Positions 1 to 11,570 of a stretch of 64,000 nt of DNA are shown in pieces. This stretch comes from Saccopteryx bilineata. Taxonomy: Eukaryota; Chordata; Mammalia; Chiroptera; Emballonuridae. Position numbers and translations under genes: made by a program. Location of the stretch: positions 72,022,305 to 72,086,304 of the forward strand of contig NC_089498.1 of NCBI RefSeq assembly GCF_036850765.1, read 5' to 3'. Numbering within the stretch: the first letter of the stretch is position 1; the number at the start of each line of letters is the position of its first letter. The notes beneath the pieces are model-generated. The model ran no database searches and was not told the origin of the DNA. It saw nothing but the letters and a program-made list of their open reading frames with translations.

Positions 1-1144
1 GAGTACCCGGCAGATGTCACTGTGCTTCCCTCAAACTTCAGATATCCCTGCAGCGTCTGTGTGGACCTGCCTGTTCGCCCTGATGCCTCAGGGCTCTGTT
101 AGGGAGCTACCACCTCAGTATTTATTAATCATGGTTATCCCCAGGGAGTGGAATTGGAGATAATTTTTACTTCTTTCTTTATACTCTTTCCAAATCTCTT
201 CAATAAGGAGCTTATAATGCTGAGAAAAGATCAGAAGCAAACAGGTGATGGTTGCACATCATAAATACTAAATGTTGTTAATGGCAGATGTTATGTCATG
301 TGCATTTCACCACCAGAAAAATCCCTAAAAAAAATGAGAGGTCAGAGGAAAAGATTTATATTTTTAATAATCCCAACCCCCTCAGGAAAGTTGGCTAGAA
401 TGACGGGAAAGGAGGATAAGTAAACTGGGAAGTTAGAGGCATCACACTGCCAAGGCTCCCAACCACTCTCACTCCATCCCAGCCTGCTGCCAGCTCCCCA
501 TTCCACCTTTCCCTGGAGGAAGACCATCCACCACTCCACTGGCTGGCTTCCTTCTTGGCGAATCTGGGAAAATAGATGCCAGGAATCCCCCCAGAAGCGA
601 AGGCTCAGGAAGACTTCCTTGGGGCTAAGCAGCCAGCAGAGGCAGCAGAAGACCAGCAGCTGGTTTTAAATCTCCAGGTTGACATGGATCATGGTGACTC
701 TCAAACATAATGTCTCTCTGATTGATGCTATACCTCTCCTTTCAGCCACATGGATTGAGTTGCTGCTGCTCCAGCTGCCTGAGTGAATGTGCAGGAAGAG
801 AAACAGGGCTGTGCTTCTGTGTGTGGTCGTGTGTGCACACCCGCCCCTCTGAGAAAACCAGGGACGAGCTGCGCCTGCCTTTGCTGAACCTCCAAGGGTA
901 GCATCTTGTGCTAGCCTGTTTTACATGAAGCAATGGCAGCAAAGAGGGCCTCCGGGAACGCTCAGAGGTGGTCCACCTTGTGGACTGGACAGCGTTACTG
1001 GAGGCCACAGTGGAGGCTCAGTGAAAGAGACGCAGAGAAAGACTGCAGTCTCAGCACCAGGCCACCGCGGGCTGCATCTGCTTCCTCCAGTCTGGACAGT
1101 TCTCCTCCTCCCTTTCATCTCCTTCTTCCTCTACTCACAAGGCT
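1..1144. other. single-copy sequence, no gene seen
   Basis: No reading frame with protein-like composition or a recognisable family was found. About 130-245 resembles the 3' end of an old L1, a T-rich strand with 'CAATAAGGAGC', but this is weak. The rest looks like unique intergenic or intronic DNA. Confidence 0.5.
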
Positions 1145-1290
1145 AGTAGTCCTACTGGGTGAGGGTCCCATGCTTATGACCTCATTTAGTCTTGATTACC
1201 CTCTAAAAGCCCCATCTCTAAACAGTCACATTATGGGTTAGGGCTTCAACATATGACTTTGGGGGTGACATAGTGCAGTCCATAGAACAA
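1145..1290 (+). mobile_element. fragment of an ancient LTR-class repeat (3' part)
   Basis: The run 'CTCATTTAGTCTTGATTACC' followed by 'AACAGTCACATTATGGGTTA' and 'CTTCAACATATGACTTTGGG' matches the 3' half of a common mammalian repeat of the ERVL/MaLR LTR type (MLT-like, from memory). The same family is seen more fully at 4133-4990. It is strongly diverged and has no coding capacity. Confidence 0.5.
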
Positions 1291-1380
1291 TGCAAATTAA
1301 AATAAGACTCTTAATACATGAGCCATGAAAGCTTATATATCCCTTAGTGGTATAGAAAGTGTGGACCTAGAGCTACATTT

Positions 1381-1653
1381 TTTTTTTCCAAGAGAGGAGT
1401 CACTTTACTTGTTCATTGCTTCTCATATGTGCCTTGACCAGGGGACTCAAGCCAGAGACCTTGGACATCAAGCCAGTGACCTTTGGGCTCAAGCTAGAGA
1501 CCATGGGGTCATGTCTATGATCCCATGCACAAGCCGGTGACTCTGTGCTCAAGCTGATGAGCCCACACTCAAGCCAGTGACCTCAGGGTTTGGAAACTGG
1601 GACTTCAGTGTCCCAAGTCGATGCTCAATCCACTATACCACCATCACTCAGGT
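1381..1653 (-). mobile_element. tRNA-derived SINE, long bat type (Rhin-1-like)
   Basis: Minus-strand SINE. Its A-tail shows as the T-run at 1379-1388, and its tRNA-like head lies near 1600-1653. Flanking direct repeats CCTAGAGCTACATTT (1366-1380) and CCTAGAGTTACATTT (1654-1668) are the target-site duplication with one change. The sequence is fairly diverged from the copies at 48438 and 57468, so it is an older insertion. Confidence 0.85.
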
Positions 1654-1789
1654 CCTAGAGTTACATTTAAATATAATTAGATAAATAGATAGGAGAAGAC
1701 ACTAAAATTAATCTCCAGTGAAAACTATTTCCAGGCATCAAGGAGTTTAAAATCTATTTGGAAAAACAATATAAAAATATGAAAGATTT

Positions 1790-2172
1790 TTTTAAAATTC
1801 AGTGAGAGGAGAGGAGGCAGAGACAGACTCCTGCATGTGCCCTGACCAGGATCCACCCAGTAACCCACTAGGGGGCGGTGCTCTGCCCATCTTGCAGATG
1901 GGCAAATGAGTTGCTCTGCTGAGCAACCGAGCTCTTCTTAACACCTGAGGTGGAGGCCATGGAGCCATCCTCAGCACCTGGGGCCAACTCACTCCAATTG
2001 AGCCATGGCTGCAGGAGGGTGGGGGGGAAGAGAGAGAGAGAGAGGGAGAAATGAGAGGGGGAGGGGTGGAAAAGCAGATGGGCACTTCTCCTGTGTGCCC
2101 TAACCAGGAATTGAACCCAGGACATCCACACACCAGGCCAACGCTCTACCACTGAACCAACCAGCCAGGGCC
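1790..2172 (-). mobile_element. tRNA-derived SINE, VES-like
   Basis: Minus-strand copy. It contains the GA-rich block (2030-2070), the 'CTTCTCCTGTGTGCCCT' segment and a tRNA-like head with a degenerate B box ending in GGCCAGGGCC-like sequence at 2172. Similar A-rich flanks ('AAAAATATGAAAGA' and 'AAAAATCTAAGAG') are a probable but imperfect target duplication. Open frames on the minus strand here are SINE sequence, not genes. Confidence 0.8.
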
Positions 2173-2462
2173 AAAAATCTAAGAGTTTGAAGTCAAAGAT
2201 TAAAAGACAATTTGAGCTATATATAGTATAAATGCCACAGTGTACTCTAGCTTAGGGTGAAGTAGCAACAGCTTTCTTAATACCATTAAGGTATAAGCTA
2301 CTGTATATCTTTCCATCTATTCACTGTTCCTTGTTACACTGGGGCATGAAAGAGAATGCTAGGAATGTATGTGATCAACTGCCTTTGCCTGGGTATGGGC
2401 TCCGGATGCATAATCTTATACTGATGCTTCATTTATATATGCCTTTAAAGAACTATATTTAA
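2173..2462. other. AT-rich sequence, nothing recognised
   Basis: Short interval between a SINE and an old L1. No coding frame, tandem repeat or known element was recognised. Confidence 0.4.
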
Positions 2463-4132
2463 TTTATAAAAACTCTTATTTTTGAAATAATTTTCAGACT
2501 TAAAGAAGAGTTGCAGAGATAGTATAGAGTACCCCAAACCCTTCCTCTGGCTCCCACTAATGGTACCATCTTACATAGCCGTGGTACCCTTACCAAAACT
2601 AAGGCTTCAGTGTGAGTACATCACTGCTCACTAAACCATAGACTATTGTATCTTCTCGGTTTTCCCACTAATGTACTTTTTTGGTTTCTGAATCCAGTCG
2701 ATGATACCATATGGCATTTAATTATCATATTGCCTTAGGCCCCAAATCTGTGACTGTTTTTTAGTTTTCCTGTGTCTTTCATGGTCTTGATACGTTCGAG
2801 GAGTACTGATCAGGTATTTTGTAAAATATCTCTTAATTTGGGTTTGTCTGATGTTATCTCATGATTAGACCAAGCTTATGAATTTGGGGGAAGCGTATCA
2901 CAGAGGTAATATGCCCTTCTTATAGCATCATGTCAGATATCAATATCTCTTATTAATTTCAATTAACTTGGTTAAGGTGGTATCTGTCAGGTTACTCTAC
3001 TATAAATGCTATTTTCCCCTTTCCATAATTACTTATTATGTGAGACATAAAGCTAGCCCACTTTCATTGAGAATGGAATTAAGCTAACCTCCTGGAGAGA
3101 GGAGAATCAAAGAATCTGTGGGCATGCGTTAAAAACACCACAGTGGTTAATCAGCTGGGGAGAGAGACTTTCTGGCTGTTTCTCCCCATAGTTTTGTGCA
3201 CTGGTTTCAGCATCCATCAGTGGATGTAGTCATTATTACTGTGATATTCTAATAGTGGTTTTAAATTTCCCTTGGTCCTTCCTCATTTATTGATTAGAAT
3301 TCTTCTGTAGGAAAGAGTTCTATCTTTCCCACCATTTATTTATTATTAAATCATTTATTTGTATCACTATGATTTTATGGGGATTTGTTTTATTACTTAA
3401 GTTGGAGTTCTTTCAGCTTGGCCCTTTTGCCTTTTGACTTTTCAAAAAGCACTTCCTTACTTCCCGGCACACAAGGGCACACAAGATACTTTAGGTTGTT
3501 TTTGTATTTTCCCTGCTCCTGACATAGAATCAAGCATTTTTTCAAGGAGTCTGGTTCCTCTTATGGACAAAGGTATTTAGAAACCAAGATCTGAGCATAA
3601 AGTCTCTTATTGATACTGATGTAACTGCTTCTAGATCTTTTCAATGATCAGGGCAAGGAAATGTATACAAACTAACCCATGCATATAGACATCTGTCCTG
3701 CCTGTTAATCTATCTATCAATATCTATCTAGCTATCCAAAAGTAAATATTCATAACAATATCTCAGACTCAAACTCAGCACAACAGAGTCCACACATTGA
3801 GCTTTGAATTTGGACAATGATATGTGTACCTTTTTGTTTCTAAAAGTTCAGTCTGGTTCATTTGCAACTCTGTTACCTATTTTAAGGGTCCCATTTGTTG
3901 AGTTTTTAAAAATGTATATACACTCATGTACCCACCACTACAATAAAGATAGAGAACATTATCATTATCCTAAAAGGTTTCTTTATAGTGTTTTTAATTC
4001 CCCCTGCCACCAGCCCTAGTCAACCACTGCTCTGCGTCCTGTCACTAGAGATTAGACCGGTCTTTTTAGAGTTTCATAAAATAAGAATTGTACACTATAC
4101 CTTCTTTTGTATTTGGCTTCTTTTGCTCACTG

Positions 4133-4990
4133 CATTAGTTTCCTGAGGCTGCCATAAGAAAATACCACCGACAGGGTGCCTTAAAACGACAGAAATGTGT
4201 TCTCTCACAGTTATGGAGGACGGAAGTCTGAAATCAGGCTGTCCGCAGGCTAGTTCCTTCTGGAAGCCCTGTGGGGGAAGTGGGTCTATGCCCTTCTTCT
4301 GGTCACTGCTGGTTGCTGGCAGTCCTTGGAGTTTCTTGCTTTGTGGCAGCATAACTCTAATCTCTGTTTCCATCTACATATGGCCTTCTTCCTTGTGTCT
4401 CTGGCTTTCTGTGTCTCTTCTTATCAAGACAACAGTCATATTGGATTGGGTCATTCAATCCAGTATGACCTCATCCTTACTTGACTACCTCTGCAAAGAC
4501 CCTATTTCCAAACACAGTCACATTCAAAGGTACAAGTGGTTAGAACTTTTTTTTTTTCATTTTTCTGAAGCTGGAAACGGGGAGAGACAGTCAGACAGAC
4601 TCCCGCATGCGCCCGACCGGGATCCACCCGGCACGCCCACCAGGGGCGACGCTCTGCCCACCAGGGGGCGATAATCTGCCCATCCTGGGCGTCGCCATGT
4701 TGCGACCAGAGCCACTCTAGCGCCTGGGGCAGAGGCCACAGAGCCATCCCCAGTGCCCGGGCCATCTTTGCTCCAATGGAGCCTTGGCTGCAGGAGGGGA
4801 AGAGAGAGACAGAGAGGAAAGCGCGGCGGAGGGGTGGAGAAGCAAATGGGCGCTTCTCCTGTGTGCCCTGGCCGGGAATCGAACCTGGGTCCTCCGCACG
4901 CTAGGCCGACGCTCTACCGCTGAGCCAACCGGCCAGGGCAAGTGGTTAGAACTTTAACCTATCTTTTTGAAGAAACAATTCCACTCAAAA
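4133..4990 (+). mobile_element. ancient LTR-class repeat (MLT-like), carrying a SINE
   Basis: Starts 'GCATTAGTTTCCTGAGGCTG' and continues with 'CTCACAGTTATGGAGGACGG'-type text to 'CCTATTTCCAAACACAGTCA'. I know this as a common old mammalian LTR-class repeat (ERVL/MaLR type). Its 3' end resumes after the SINE at 4956-4990. The open frame at 4195-4674 is this repeat read through into the SINE. Confidence 0.6.
4550..4939 (-). mobile_element. VES-like SINE with clear target duplication
   Basis: Nearly full-length and well preserved, minus strand. The flanking duplication AAGTGGTTAGAACTTT (4534-4549 and 4940-4955) is perfect, which indicates a fairly recent insertion into the older LTR-class repeat. 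The head has tRNA-like A and B boxes ('GAATCGAACC' on the complement). Minus-strand frames at 4502-4941 are SINE sequence. Confidence 0.93.
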
Positions 4991-5676
4991 CTTTCAGCAT
5001 AACAATATAGAATTCATCCATGTGTATAAGTATTCTGCTTCTTTTTATTAATGAATAATATTCCAGCATGGATATTCCGGTTTGGGGCTATTATGGGTAA
5101 AGCTGTTGCTGATATTCATGTGCAGATCATGAGGGCTTCAGTCGCTGCATTTTTATCCTTGTCGAAGCTTGGAATTGTCAAACTTTTCATTCTAATCATT
5201 TGAATAAATCTGTAGTGATAACTCGTGGTTTTAATTTGCATTTCTCTGATTACTAATGAAGTTAGGCTTCTTTTTATGTGCTTGTTGGCCACTGCATATT
5301 TTCTTTGGTGAAACATTTACTAAATTTTTTTAACACATATCTTATTGGATTACTTGCCTTCTTATGAGTTTTGACAGTTCTTTATATATTCTGGATACAA
5401 ATTCTCTATCAGATATATGTACTGTGAATGTTTTCTCCCAGTTGATGGTTTGCCTTTTTAATTTCTTAATGATGTTTTTCCAAGAGTAGAAAATTCCAAT
5501 TTTAATTAATCCCAGTTTATACATTTTTTTTTTTATGGTTCATGCTTTTTGTGTCCTATCTCAAGTCACCTGTCTCCTATATATTCTTCTAGAAGTTTTA
5601 GTTTTTACATTTAGGTTTTTGCCCATTTGAAGTACTTGTGTATATGGTGAGAGGAAAAGGTTGAGATTTCTTTTTC

Positions 5677-5900
5677 TTTTTTTTTCTTTTTTTTTTTATA
5701 ATTTTTTTAAGACTTTATTCATTTTTTTTTCAGAGAGGAGAGAGAGAGAAGGAAAGAGGGAGAGAGAGAGAGGGTGAAGGGGGAGGAGCAGGAAGCATCA
5801 ATTCCCGTATGTACCTTGACCAGGCAAGCCCAGGGTTTCGAACCAGCGACCTCAGTGTTCCAGGTCGATGCTTTATCCCACTGCGCCACCACAGGTCAGG
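5677..5900 (-). mobile_element. short tRNA-derived SINE
   Basis: Minus-strand copy of the short type with a GA-rich tail and head 'CACCACAGGTCAGG'. It sits in the old L1. The target duplication TGAGATTTCTTTTTC occurs at 5662-5676 and 5901-5915. Confidence 0.92.
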
Positions 5901-5976
5901 TGAGATTTCTTTTTCATCTGGTTCTCCAATTGTTCTAGAACCGTTTGTTGAAAAGACAAACGTTAAAGTATCTTTG

Positions 5977-6179
5977 GGCCTGACCTGTGGTGGCGCAGTG
6001 GATAGAGCACTGACCTGGAATGTTTAGGTTGCCGGTTGCTGGTTCAAAACCCCAGGGTTTCCCAGTCAAGGCACATATGAGGAGCAATCAATGAACAATT
6101 AAAGTAAAGCAATGACAGGTTGATGCTTCCCACTCCTTTGCCCCCTCTTTCTAAAAATAACTAAAATCTTTAAAAACAA
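5977..6179 (+). mobile_element. short tRNA-derived SINE
   Basis: Plus-strand copy starting GGCCTGACCTGTGGTGGC. The duplication of about 21 bp (5956-5976 and 6180-6200, ending 'AAAGTATCTTTG' and 'AAAGTGTCTTTG') differs at two positions. It lies 76 bp from the preceding SINE, in opposite orientation, inside the same L1. Confidence 0.92.
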
Positions 6180-6905
6180 ACAAACATTAAAGTGTCTTTG
6201 TCAACTCAATTTACTATCATATATGTATGAATTTACTTCTGGACTTTCTATTTTGTTCCATTAATCTATAAATATGTCTATTCTTATGCCAGTATTATAT
6301 GGTTTGATTACTATAACTCAGTAACAAATCTTGAAATCAGGTAGTGAAACTTTGTAACTCTAATCTTCTTTCCAATGTTGTTTTGGCTATTCTAGTTCTC
6401 TCCATTTCCATCTAAATTTTTGAATCAGCTTGTTACTTTCTACTCCTACCCCCAAAACCTTTTGGAGATTTTTATTAGATTTGTATTAAATCTGTAGATC
6501 AATTGAAGATAATTGACATATTTACAATATTGAGTCTTCTAACCTATAAGCATGATATATTCATCATTTGGTAGTTTTCAGTGCACAGATCTTATGCGTA
6601 TTGTATTAAATTTATTTCTAAGTTTTTTGGGATACTATTGTAAATGGTATTTTTCCACTTCAGCTTCTAGTTGTTTATTATTAGCATCTAGAAATACAAT
6701 TGATTTGTATCCTGCAATGTTGCTCATCTCACTTATCATTCTAGAAACTTCTTTATAGATTTTAAAAAAGATCTTCCATGCATACAGTTTTGTTGCCTAA
6801 AAATAAAGACAGCTGTGCTTTTTCAGTTTGGATGCTTTTGTGTCTTCTTAATGTATTGCTGTGGCTAGGACCCCCAGTAAAATCTCAAATAGAGATAATG
6901 ACAGG

Positions 6906-8054
6906 AGATATAATTTTCAATAAAAGATGCTAAAACAATTGGACAGTTGTATGAAACACAAACAAAAAATTCTAGTAATCCCTAGCCCTGTGTGGGCTCT
7001 GAGAGTCTTTCAGCTTAGAGACCCCTGGTAGTTGCTCTTTTCCCAGATGTTGTTCTTGTTCGGCCTGGGTATTTATTTTATGCTGTGCAGACTGAAATTC
7101 AGCCAAAGATATAAGGGGAACCCATGCAGATTTTAGAAGCTCTTTCTCTGCACAACTTCCTTCTCTCTGATTTTCTGTCCTGAAAATTTATAGATACCTT
7201 GGCCTCCGCAAACTCTAATTCTATCTCTTCAACTTAGTGACTGCCAGACTCTGGATTTCCCCTCCCTGGTTTGCATTTCAGAAACTCCTTTCATGCAGAA
7301 AATTGGAGTAAGGTTTGATTTCATTTGTCTTGAGTTGCCTATTGTCCAATGTCTGAAAACAGTTGTTTGATGATGACCTCTATTTGGTGATTACAACATT
7401 TGTAGTCCTTAGGAATTTAAATCTGTGGCGACGTGTACTCTTGTGTGCTTGGTAATTTTTTATTGTGAGTTCACATTTTGGGATTAAACTTTATCTTTGG
7501 GCATCATGAGGGTCTCAGCTGGGAACGCCTTCCTCCAGAGAGGGTTTTGCTAGGCTGGGAGCAGAGAGATATCCCTGACATGGAGCCCTTGTGGCCCTTT
7601 CAAGGGTTTCAGACTCCCTTTCAGCTCCTCCAACCTGCAGGTAGTTCTCTTTGGTGTTGATAATAGATGCATATACCCTCAACTCAATATTGCTTTTGGG
7701 TTTTAGTTCCTAGTGAATTTTTTTCCATGCTTTGAACATTCTCCTAACATTCTGCAAGCTCAAAAATCTGTTTAAAATTGGGTTATAATTTACCAGAATC
7801 TAGTTCTATAGCAAGGGGACCTTTCCAAGTTTCTAGATTGCTATCACGTTGGCATCAGAAGTCCTAGTCATTTTCTCTGCATTCGTCCTTTCATCTATCC
7901 ATCCACTGGTCTTTTTGTTAGTCCTGACTCATTCTCCATTGACTACATGCTGTTCCCAGCCCCCTGCAAGATGCTTCAGAGGAAACAAGAGAAGGTCTTT
8001 CCCTTTTAGGAGTGACATGGATGAGAACACATCTGTAACATATTGACTCTCCTT
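6906..8054. other. AT-rich sequence, possibly old L1-derived in part
   Basis: 6930-7500 has text resembling an old L1 3' UTR ('TTGCCTATTGTCCAATGTCTG'-like), but I cannot place it firmly. 7500-8054 shows nothing recognisable. No plausible gene. Confidence 0.35.
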
Positions 8055-8307
8055 AAAAATGCACCTTTGATCAAGATGTATAAACTGGCAATTACAAAAT
8101 AGTCACAGGGATGTGAGGTACAAAATAGAGAATATAGTAAATAATATTGCAACGACTGTGGTATCAGGTGGGTGCTAGACTTACCGGGGGATCGCCTTGC
8201 AAGGTATGTAAATACCTAACCACTATGCTGTACACCTGAAATTAATGCAATATCTCAACTCTAGTAGAATATTGAATGTCAACTGTTATTAAAAAAATTT
8301 TTTTTTA
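8055..8307 (+). mobile_element. L1 LINE 3' end with A-tail
   Basis: The 'TATGCTGTACACCTGAAATTAAT' type motif near 8225-8245, then '…TGTCAACTGTTATTAAAAAAA', is the characteristic plus-strand end of a mammalian L1 3' UTR. It is strongly 5'-truncated, to about 250 bp. Confidence 0.75.
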
Positions 8308-8430
8308 ATTTAATGCCCCTTCCTCACCTGCCAGCCTCCACTTCCTGCATGGCCAGGCTTTCCCCTGGCATCTCAGGACCTGGTTTGGGGTGGCTCCCGT
8401 TGAGAGGACAGTTTCCTGCTGACGTCACCC

Positions 8431-9060
8431 CTGACCTGGACCTCAGGGTGCCCAGGGCTGCTCTGGACCCGGGGCCTCTGTCTCCATCCTGGCTGCGGCT
8501 GCTCCTCCACACAGTCACCCCTGACCTGGACCTCAGGGTGCCCAGGGCTGCTCTGGACCTGGGGCCTCTGTCTCCACCCTGGCTGCGGCTGCTGCTCCAC
8601 ACAGTCACCCCTGACCTGGACCTCAGGGTGCCCAGGGCTGCTCTGGACCCGGGGCCTCTGTCTCCATCCTGGCTGCGGCTGCTGCTCCACACAGTCACCC
8701 CTGACCTGGACCTCAGGGTGCCCAGGGCTGCTCTGGACCCGGGGCCTCTGTCTCCATCCTGGCTGCGGCTGCTCCTCCACACAGTCACCCCTGACCTGGA
8801 CCTCAGGGTGCCCAGGGCTGCTCTGGACCTGGGGCCTCTGTCTCCATCCTGGCTGCGGCTGCTCCTCCACACAGTCACCCCTGACCTGGACCTCAGGGTG
8901 CCCAGGGCTGCTCTGGACCCGGGGCCTCTGTCTCCACCTTGGCTGTGGCTGCTCCTCCACACAGTCACCCCTGACCTGGACCTCAGGGTGCCCAGGGCTG
9001 CTCTGGACCCGGGGCCTCTGACTCCACCCTGGCTGCAGCTGCTCCACACAGTCGCCCCCC
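8431..9060. repeat. 90-bp minisatellite, 7 copies
   Basis: A unit beginning CTGACCTGGACCTCAGGGTG recurs at 8431, 8521, 8611, 8701, 8791, 8881 and 8971, an exact 90-bp period. Copies differ by a few substitutions (CCCGGGG/CCTGGGG, CATCC/CACCC, CTCCTC/CTGCTC). Because 90 is a multiple of 3 and the unit lacks stops in several frames, it makes spurious frames on both strands (8313-9113, 8324-9175, 8373-9161), each with a 30-residue repeat. I see no start context, splice site or flanking domain that argues for a real protein. Confidence 0.97.
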
Positions 9061-11171
9061 CACCTGCAGCCCAGCTCCGGCCCAGGCTGGCCTCCCTGAA
9101 ACTCCAAGGCTGATGGTGCTGTGAAGGGTAGGGGGAGGGCAGAGGCAGGGGTGGGTAGCATAGGGGTGGGGACATATTAGGGGGTGTTTGGGTCTTGAGA
9201 ACAGAATCAGCAGGTGCAGCCTGGGTCGGAACAAGCCTGGCAACATATGCTCACAGTCCCAGGAACAAGCCTCACTTGTTAAAAAAGAAAAACAAAGCAG
9301 CCCATCTTTCTCTGTGTAGAGTTCATGCATCTCTGAAGCTCGTGGCTGCTGCAGGGGCAGGCGGCCGCTGACGCTGTGTGTTTGGTCAGGCTGGCTGCCA
9401 GCCCGCACCATCTCCCGGCACCCCGCCCCTCCGTCCCGGCGGGAGCAGTAAATCACCCGCATGCTCTCTCTGCGGGGGGAAGAGGTCTCGGGACCTCCTG
9501 GGCCACACAAACACCCCGTGCCCCTTCCCACCGCAGACAAGCGGCCTCCGTGGCTGAAGAATTGGGGGGGAGGGGCAGCGGAGGTCTGCTGAGAGTGATA
9601 GAGGGAAGACAGTTAACATGAAGTCTGCCTTGCCCAGTGGCCTCAGAAATAAGGTAGATGCAAAGGCCTGCATTTCCTGTCAGTCAGTACCTTCCAGACT
9701 CTGGTGCGCCTGTGAACGGCCCAAAGGTCTTGCTCAGGTGAAGGTTCTGCTCTGGAGCGCCAGGGTGTGGCCCGAGGCTCTGCATTTCTCACAGGCCCCC
9801 AGGCATTTCTCGTGTTGCTGGTCCAGGGGTCGTGAGCAGTGAGCAGTGCGGTGGAAAGGCTCTGTCAGCCTGCAAGGGTCCCTGTGCTGGAAGCTGGCTG
9901 TCGCTGCACCGGGAGTCACCTGGAGAGACAGTAACATGCCTGGTCCCCCCAGTCATTGAATCAGAGTCTGCGTAGGGGCTGAGCACCCGTGTGGTCTCGC
10001 TCTCTCTCTTTTTCTTTCTTTCTTAACGCTCCACCAGGATGTTTGAAGGTACAGACAGGATTAAGAACTAACCTAGATTATGGAAAATTATACCTGACTT
10101 TAAAATTCAAGGTTTTGATCCATCAACTTGAACTTGGGGAGGAATGGCTGGAAATGATTTAACCTGACTCGTAGGAGGGCTTCCTTTCCACAGGGGGCCT
10201 GTCTGCCACAGAGGAATGACTGGTGGAACTCCATCAGGAGAATAAGTGACCAGGTCATACCTTGCCCAAAGGGTGATGCTATGTGACCTGTCCCAGCAGT
10301 TTCATGCCTCGGGCCCTACATCCTGGCCCTGACCAGTGAGCTCTAGAACTCCCAGCGGCCCTGCAGCTTTCCATATCTCAGAGGGTCCTCGGGCCCTCAT
10401 CTCATCTGAATGAAGAGGCAGCTGGGAGCCCCAGCCCCACCCTGAAGGCTGTGCTCCCTGCAGTGACCCCAGCCATGGCCAGGCCAGTGGGACAGTGGGA
10501 ACGAGGTGCTAATGCCCCAGTCTGGAGTCGGTTCCCCCAGGCCCAGCACATCTGGCTCCGATTTCCCTCCGAAGCAGGCTCAGCTGGGCAGAGCCTTTGT
10601 CTCCACATCTCCGGAAAGTCAGGTCCGAAGGCCAGGGCCAGGCCCCCTCCACCCCCATCCCCCGGGAAGCCTTCCCTGGGCTCTCCCTTCCTCTGGGAAG
10701 CAGGTAGCTTCATGCCAGAGGGAGAGCAGCAGGGTAGAGTTGCCGGGAGTCCTGGTTCCTTGGAGAATTGGGGAAGTGAGATGGTTTGGGGCCATTTAAG
10801 AAGAAGGGAGAGGCACCTGAGGACCAGGGAAATAAGTGTTGGCTTCACCCACGCCATGAGGACTGTCCATGGGGTAACGTGGAGCAGGTGACCAGAATGC
10901 TCAGGTCTCACCCTCATCCTCACTGTCACCAGCAGGCTGCTGACAGGGGGCCTTGCCCCTGTCCTGGGCCCACATGTTCTCATCCAGGCCCTCGGGCTTG
11001 GTAACTGCAGGGGCCCAGTGGGGTGGGGTGGGCACTTGGGATCAGATTTCACTGTAAGAGATGTCAGGGGCATACAGACAACACACTTGTAGTGGTCTGG
11101 AGGGTCAAAACACACACACACACACACGCATGCACACACACGCCATCCCCTTGTCATGGGGACAGTATACT
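9061..11171. other. GC-richer single-copy sequence, no gene confirmed
   Basis: Several frames stay open because the DNA is GC-rich. None shows a family, conserved motif or protein-like repeat. 9740-9835 resembles a MER5-type hAT remnant ('CTCTGCATTTCTCACAGG'). Regulatory elements cannot be excluded by eye. Confidence 0.45.
11108..11141. repeat. (CA)n microsatellite
   Basis: A CA dinucleotide run with a GCATG interruption. The minus-strand frame across it reads alternating Cys-Val and is an artefact. Confidence 0.95.
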
Positions 11172-11355
11172 GGTGGTCAGGGGCACTGGCTCTGGGCTCT
11201 CACAGGCCTAGGCTGAATGCTGGGCATGCACTTATCCCGCGTGGGTCCCAGAACCTCTGTGAGCTGGTTTCTTTCTCTGTGATGTGGAGGTAATGAAGTA
11301 AGAACAGACAAAGCATCCAGCCTAGTTTTTAGCAAAAAGTTAATAAATGGTGAAA
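11172..11355 (+). mobile_element. MIR SINE remnant
   Basis: A weak match to the MIR layout: 'GGCACTGGCTCTGGG', then 'CAGAACCTCTGTGAGCTGG', then a 'GATGTGGAGGTAATGAAG' segment ending 'TTAATAAATGGTGAA'. Old and diverged; borders approximate. Confidence 0.5.
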
Positions 11356-11444
11356 CATGTTATTTATCCATCCACCCACCACTCATTTCTCTGTGTCATC
11401 TCTATGATGGAAGGGTCCAGGGAGTCTCACACCCAGGGAGCTTG

Positions 11445-11570
11445 TTAGCTGTGCGTGTCCAGGATCTTCTCCAGAGGTCTTAATTCATAGGTCTGTGGTG
11501 GGGCCGAGGAATCTGAATGCTAAACACACTTTTCAGGTGATGCTGGTGTAAGTGGTCCTCAGACCTCCTC
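11445..11570. mobile_element. MER5-like hAT remnant
   Basis: 'GGGGCCGAGGAATCTGAATGC' followed by 'TTTTCAGGTGATGCTGGTG' resembles the core of MER5-type non-autonomous hAT (Charlie) elements. Borders and termini are not clear. Confidence 0.45.

Larger units (their letters stand above)
2463..6905 (-). mobile_element. ancient L1 LINE, 3' UTR and ORF2 remnants, interrupted
   Basis: On the plus strand I recognise the complement of an old mammalian L1. The 3' UTR region comes first ('CACTAATGTACTTTTTTGG', 'GGTCAGGTATTTTGT'-like text, 2463-3880). The ORF2 C-terminal region follows ('TTCTTTATATATTCTGGATA', 'CCATTTGTTGAAAAG'-like, 'TCTAAGTTTTTTGGGATACT'). The order puts the L1 3' end on the left, so the element is on the minus strand. 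It is broken by stops and frameshifts and cannot code. It is split by an LTR-class repeat (4133-4990) and by SINEs at 5677 and 5977. Several L1 subfamily copies may be joined here. Confidence 0.75.

Noticed and set aside
2463..6905. Possible intact L1 coding region
   Set aside because: Many stops and frameshifts, and it is split by several insertions; only remnants.
8313..9175. Three frames of 262-283 codons on both strands
   Set aside because: All are produced by the 90-bp minisatellite, which has no stops in these frames. No domain, start context or splice support.
10402..11157. 251-codon minus-strand frame
   Set aside because: Its start region reads a CA microsatellite (Cys-Val repeats) and the rest has no family resemblance.
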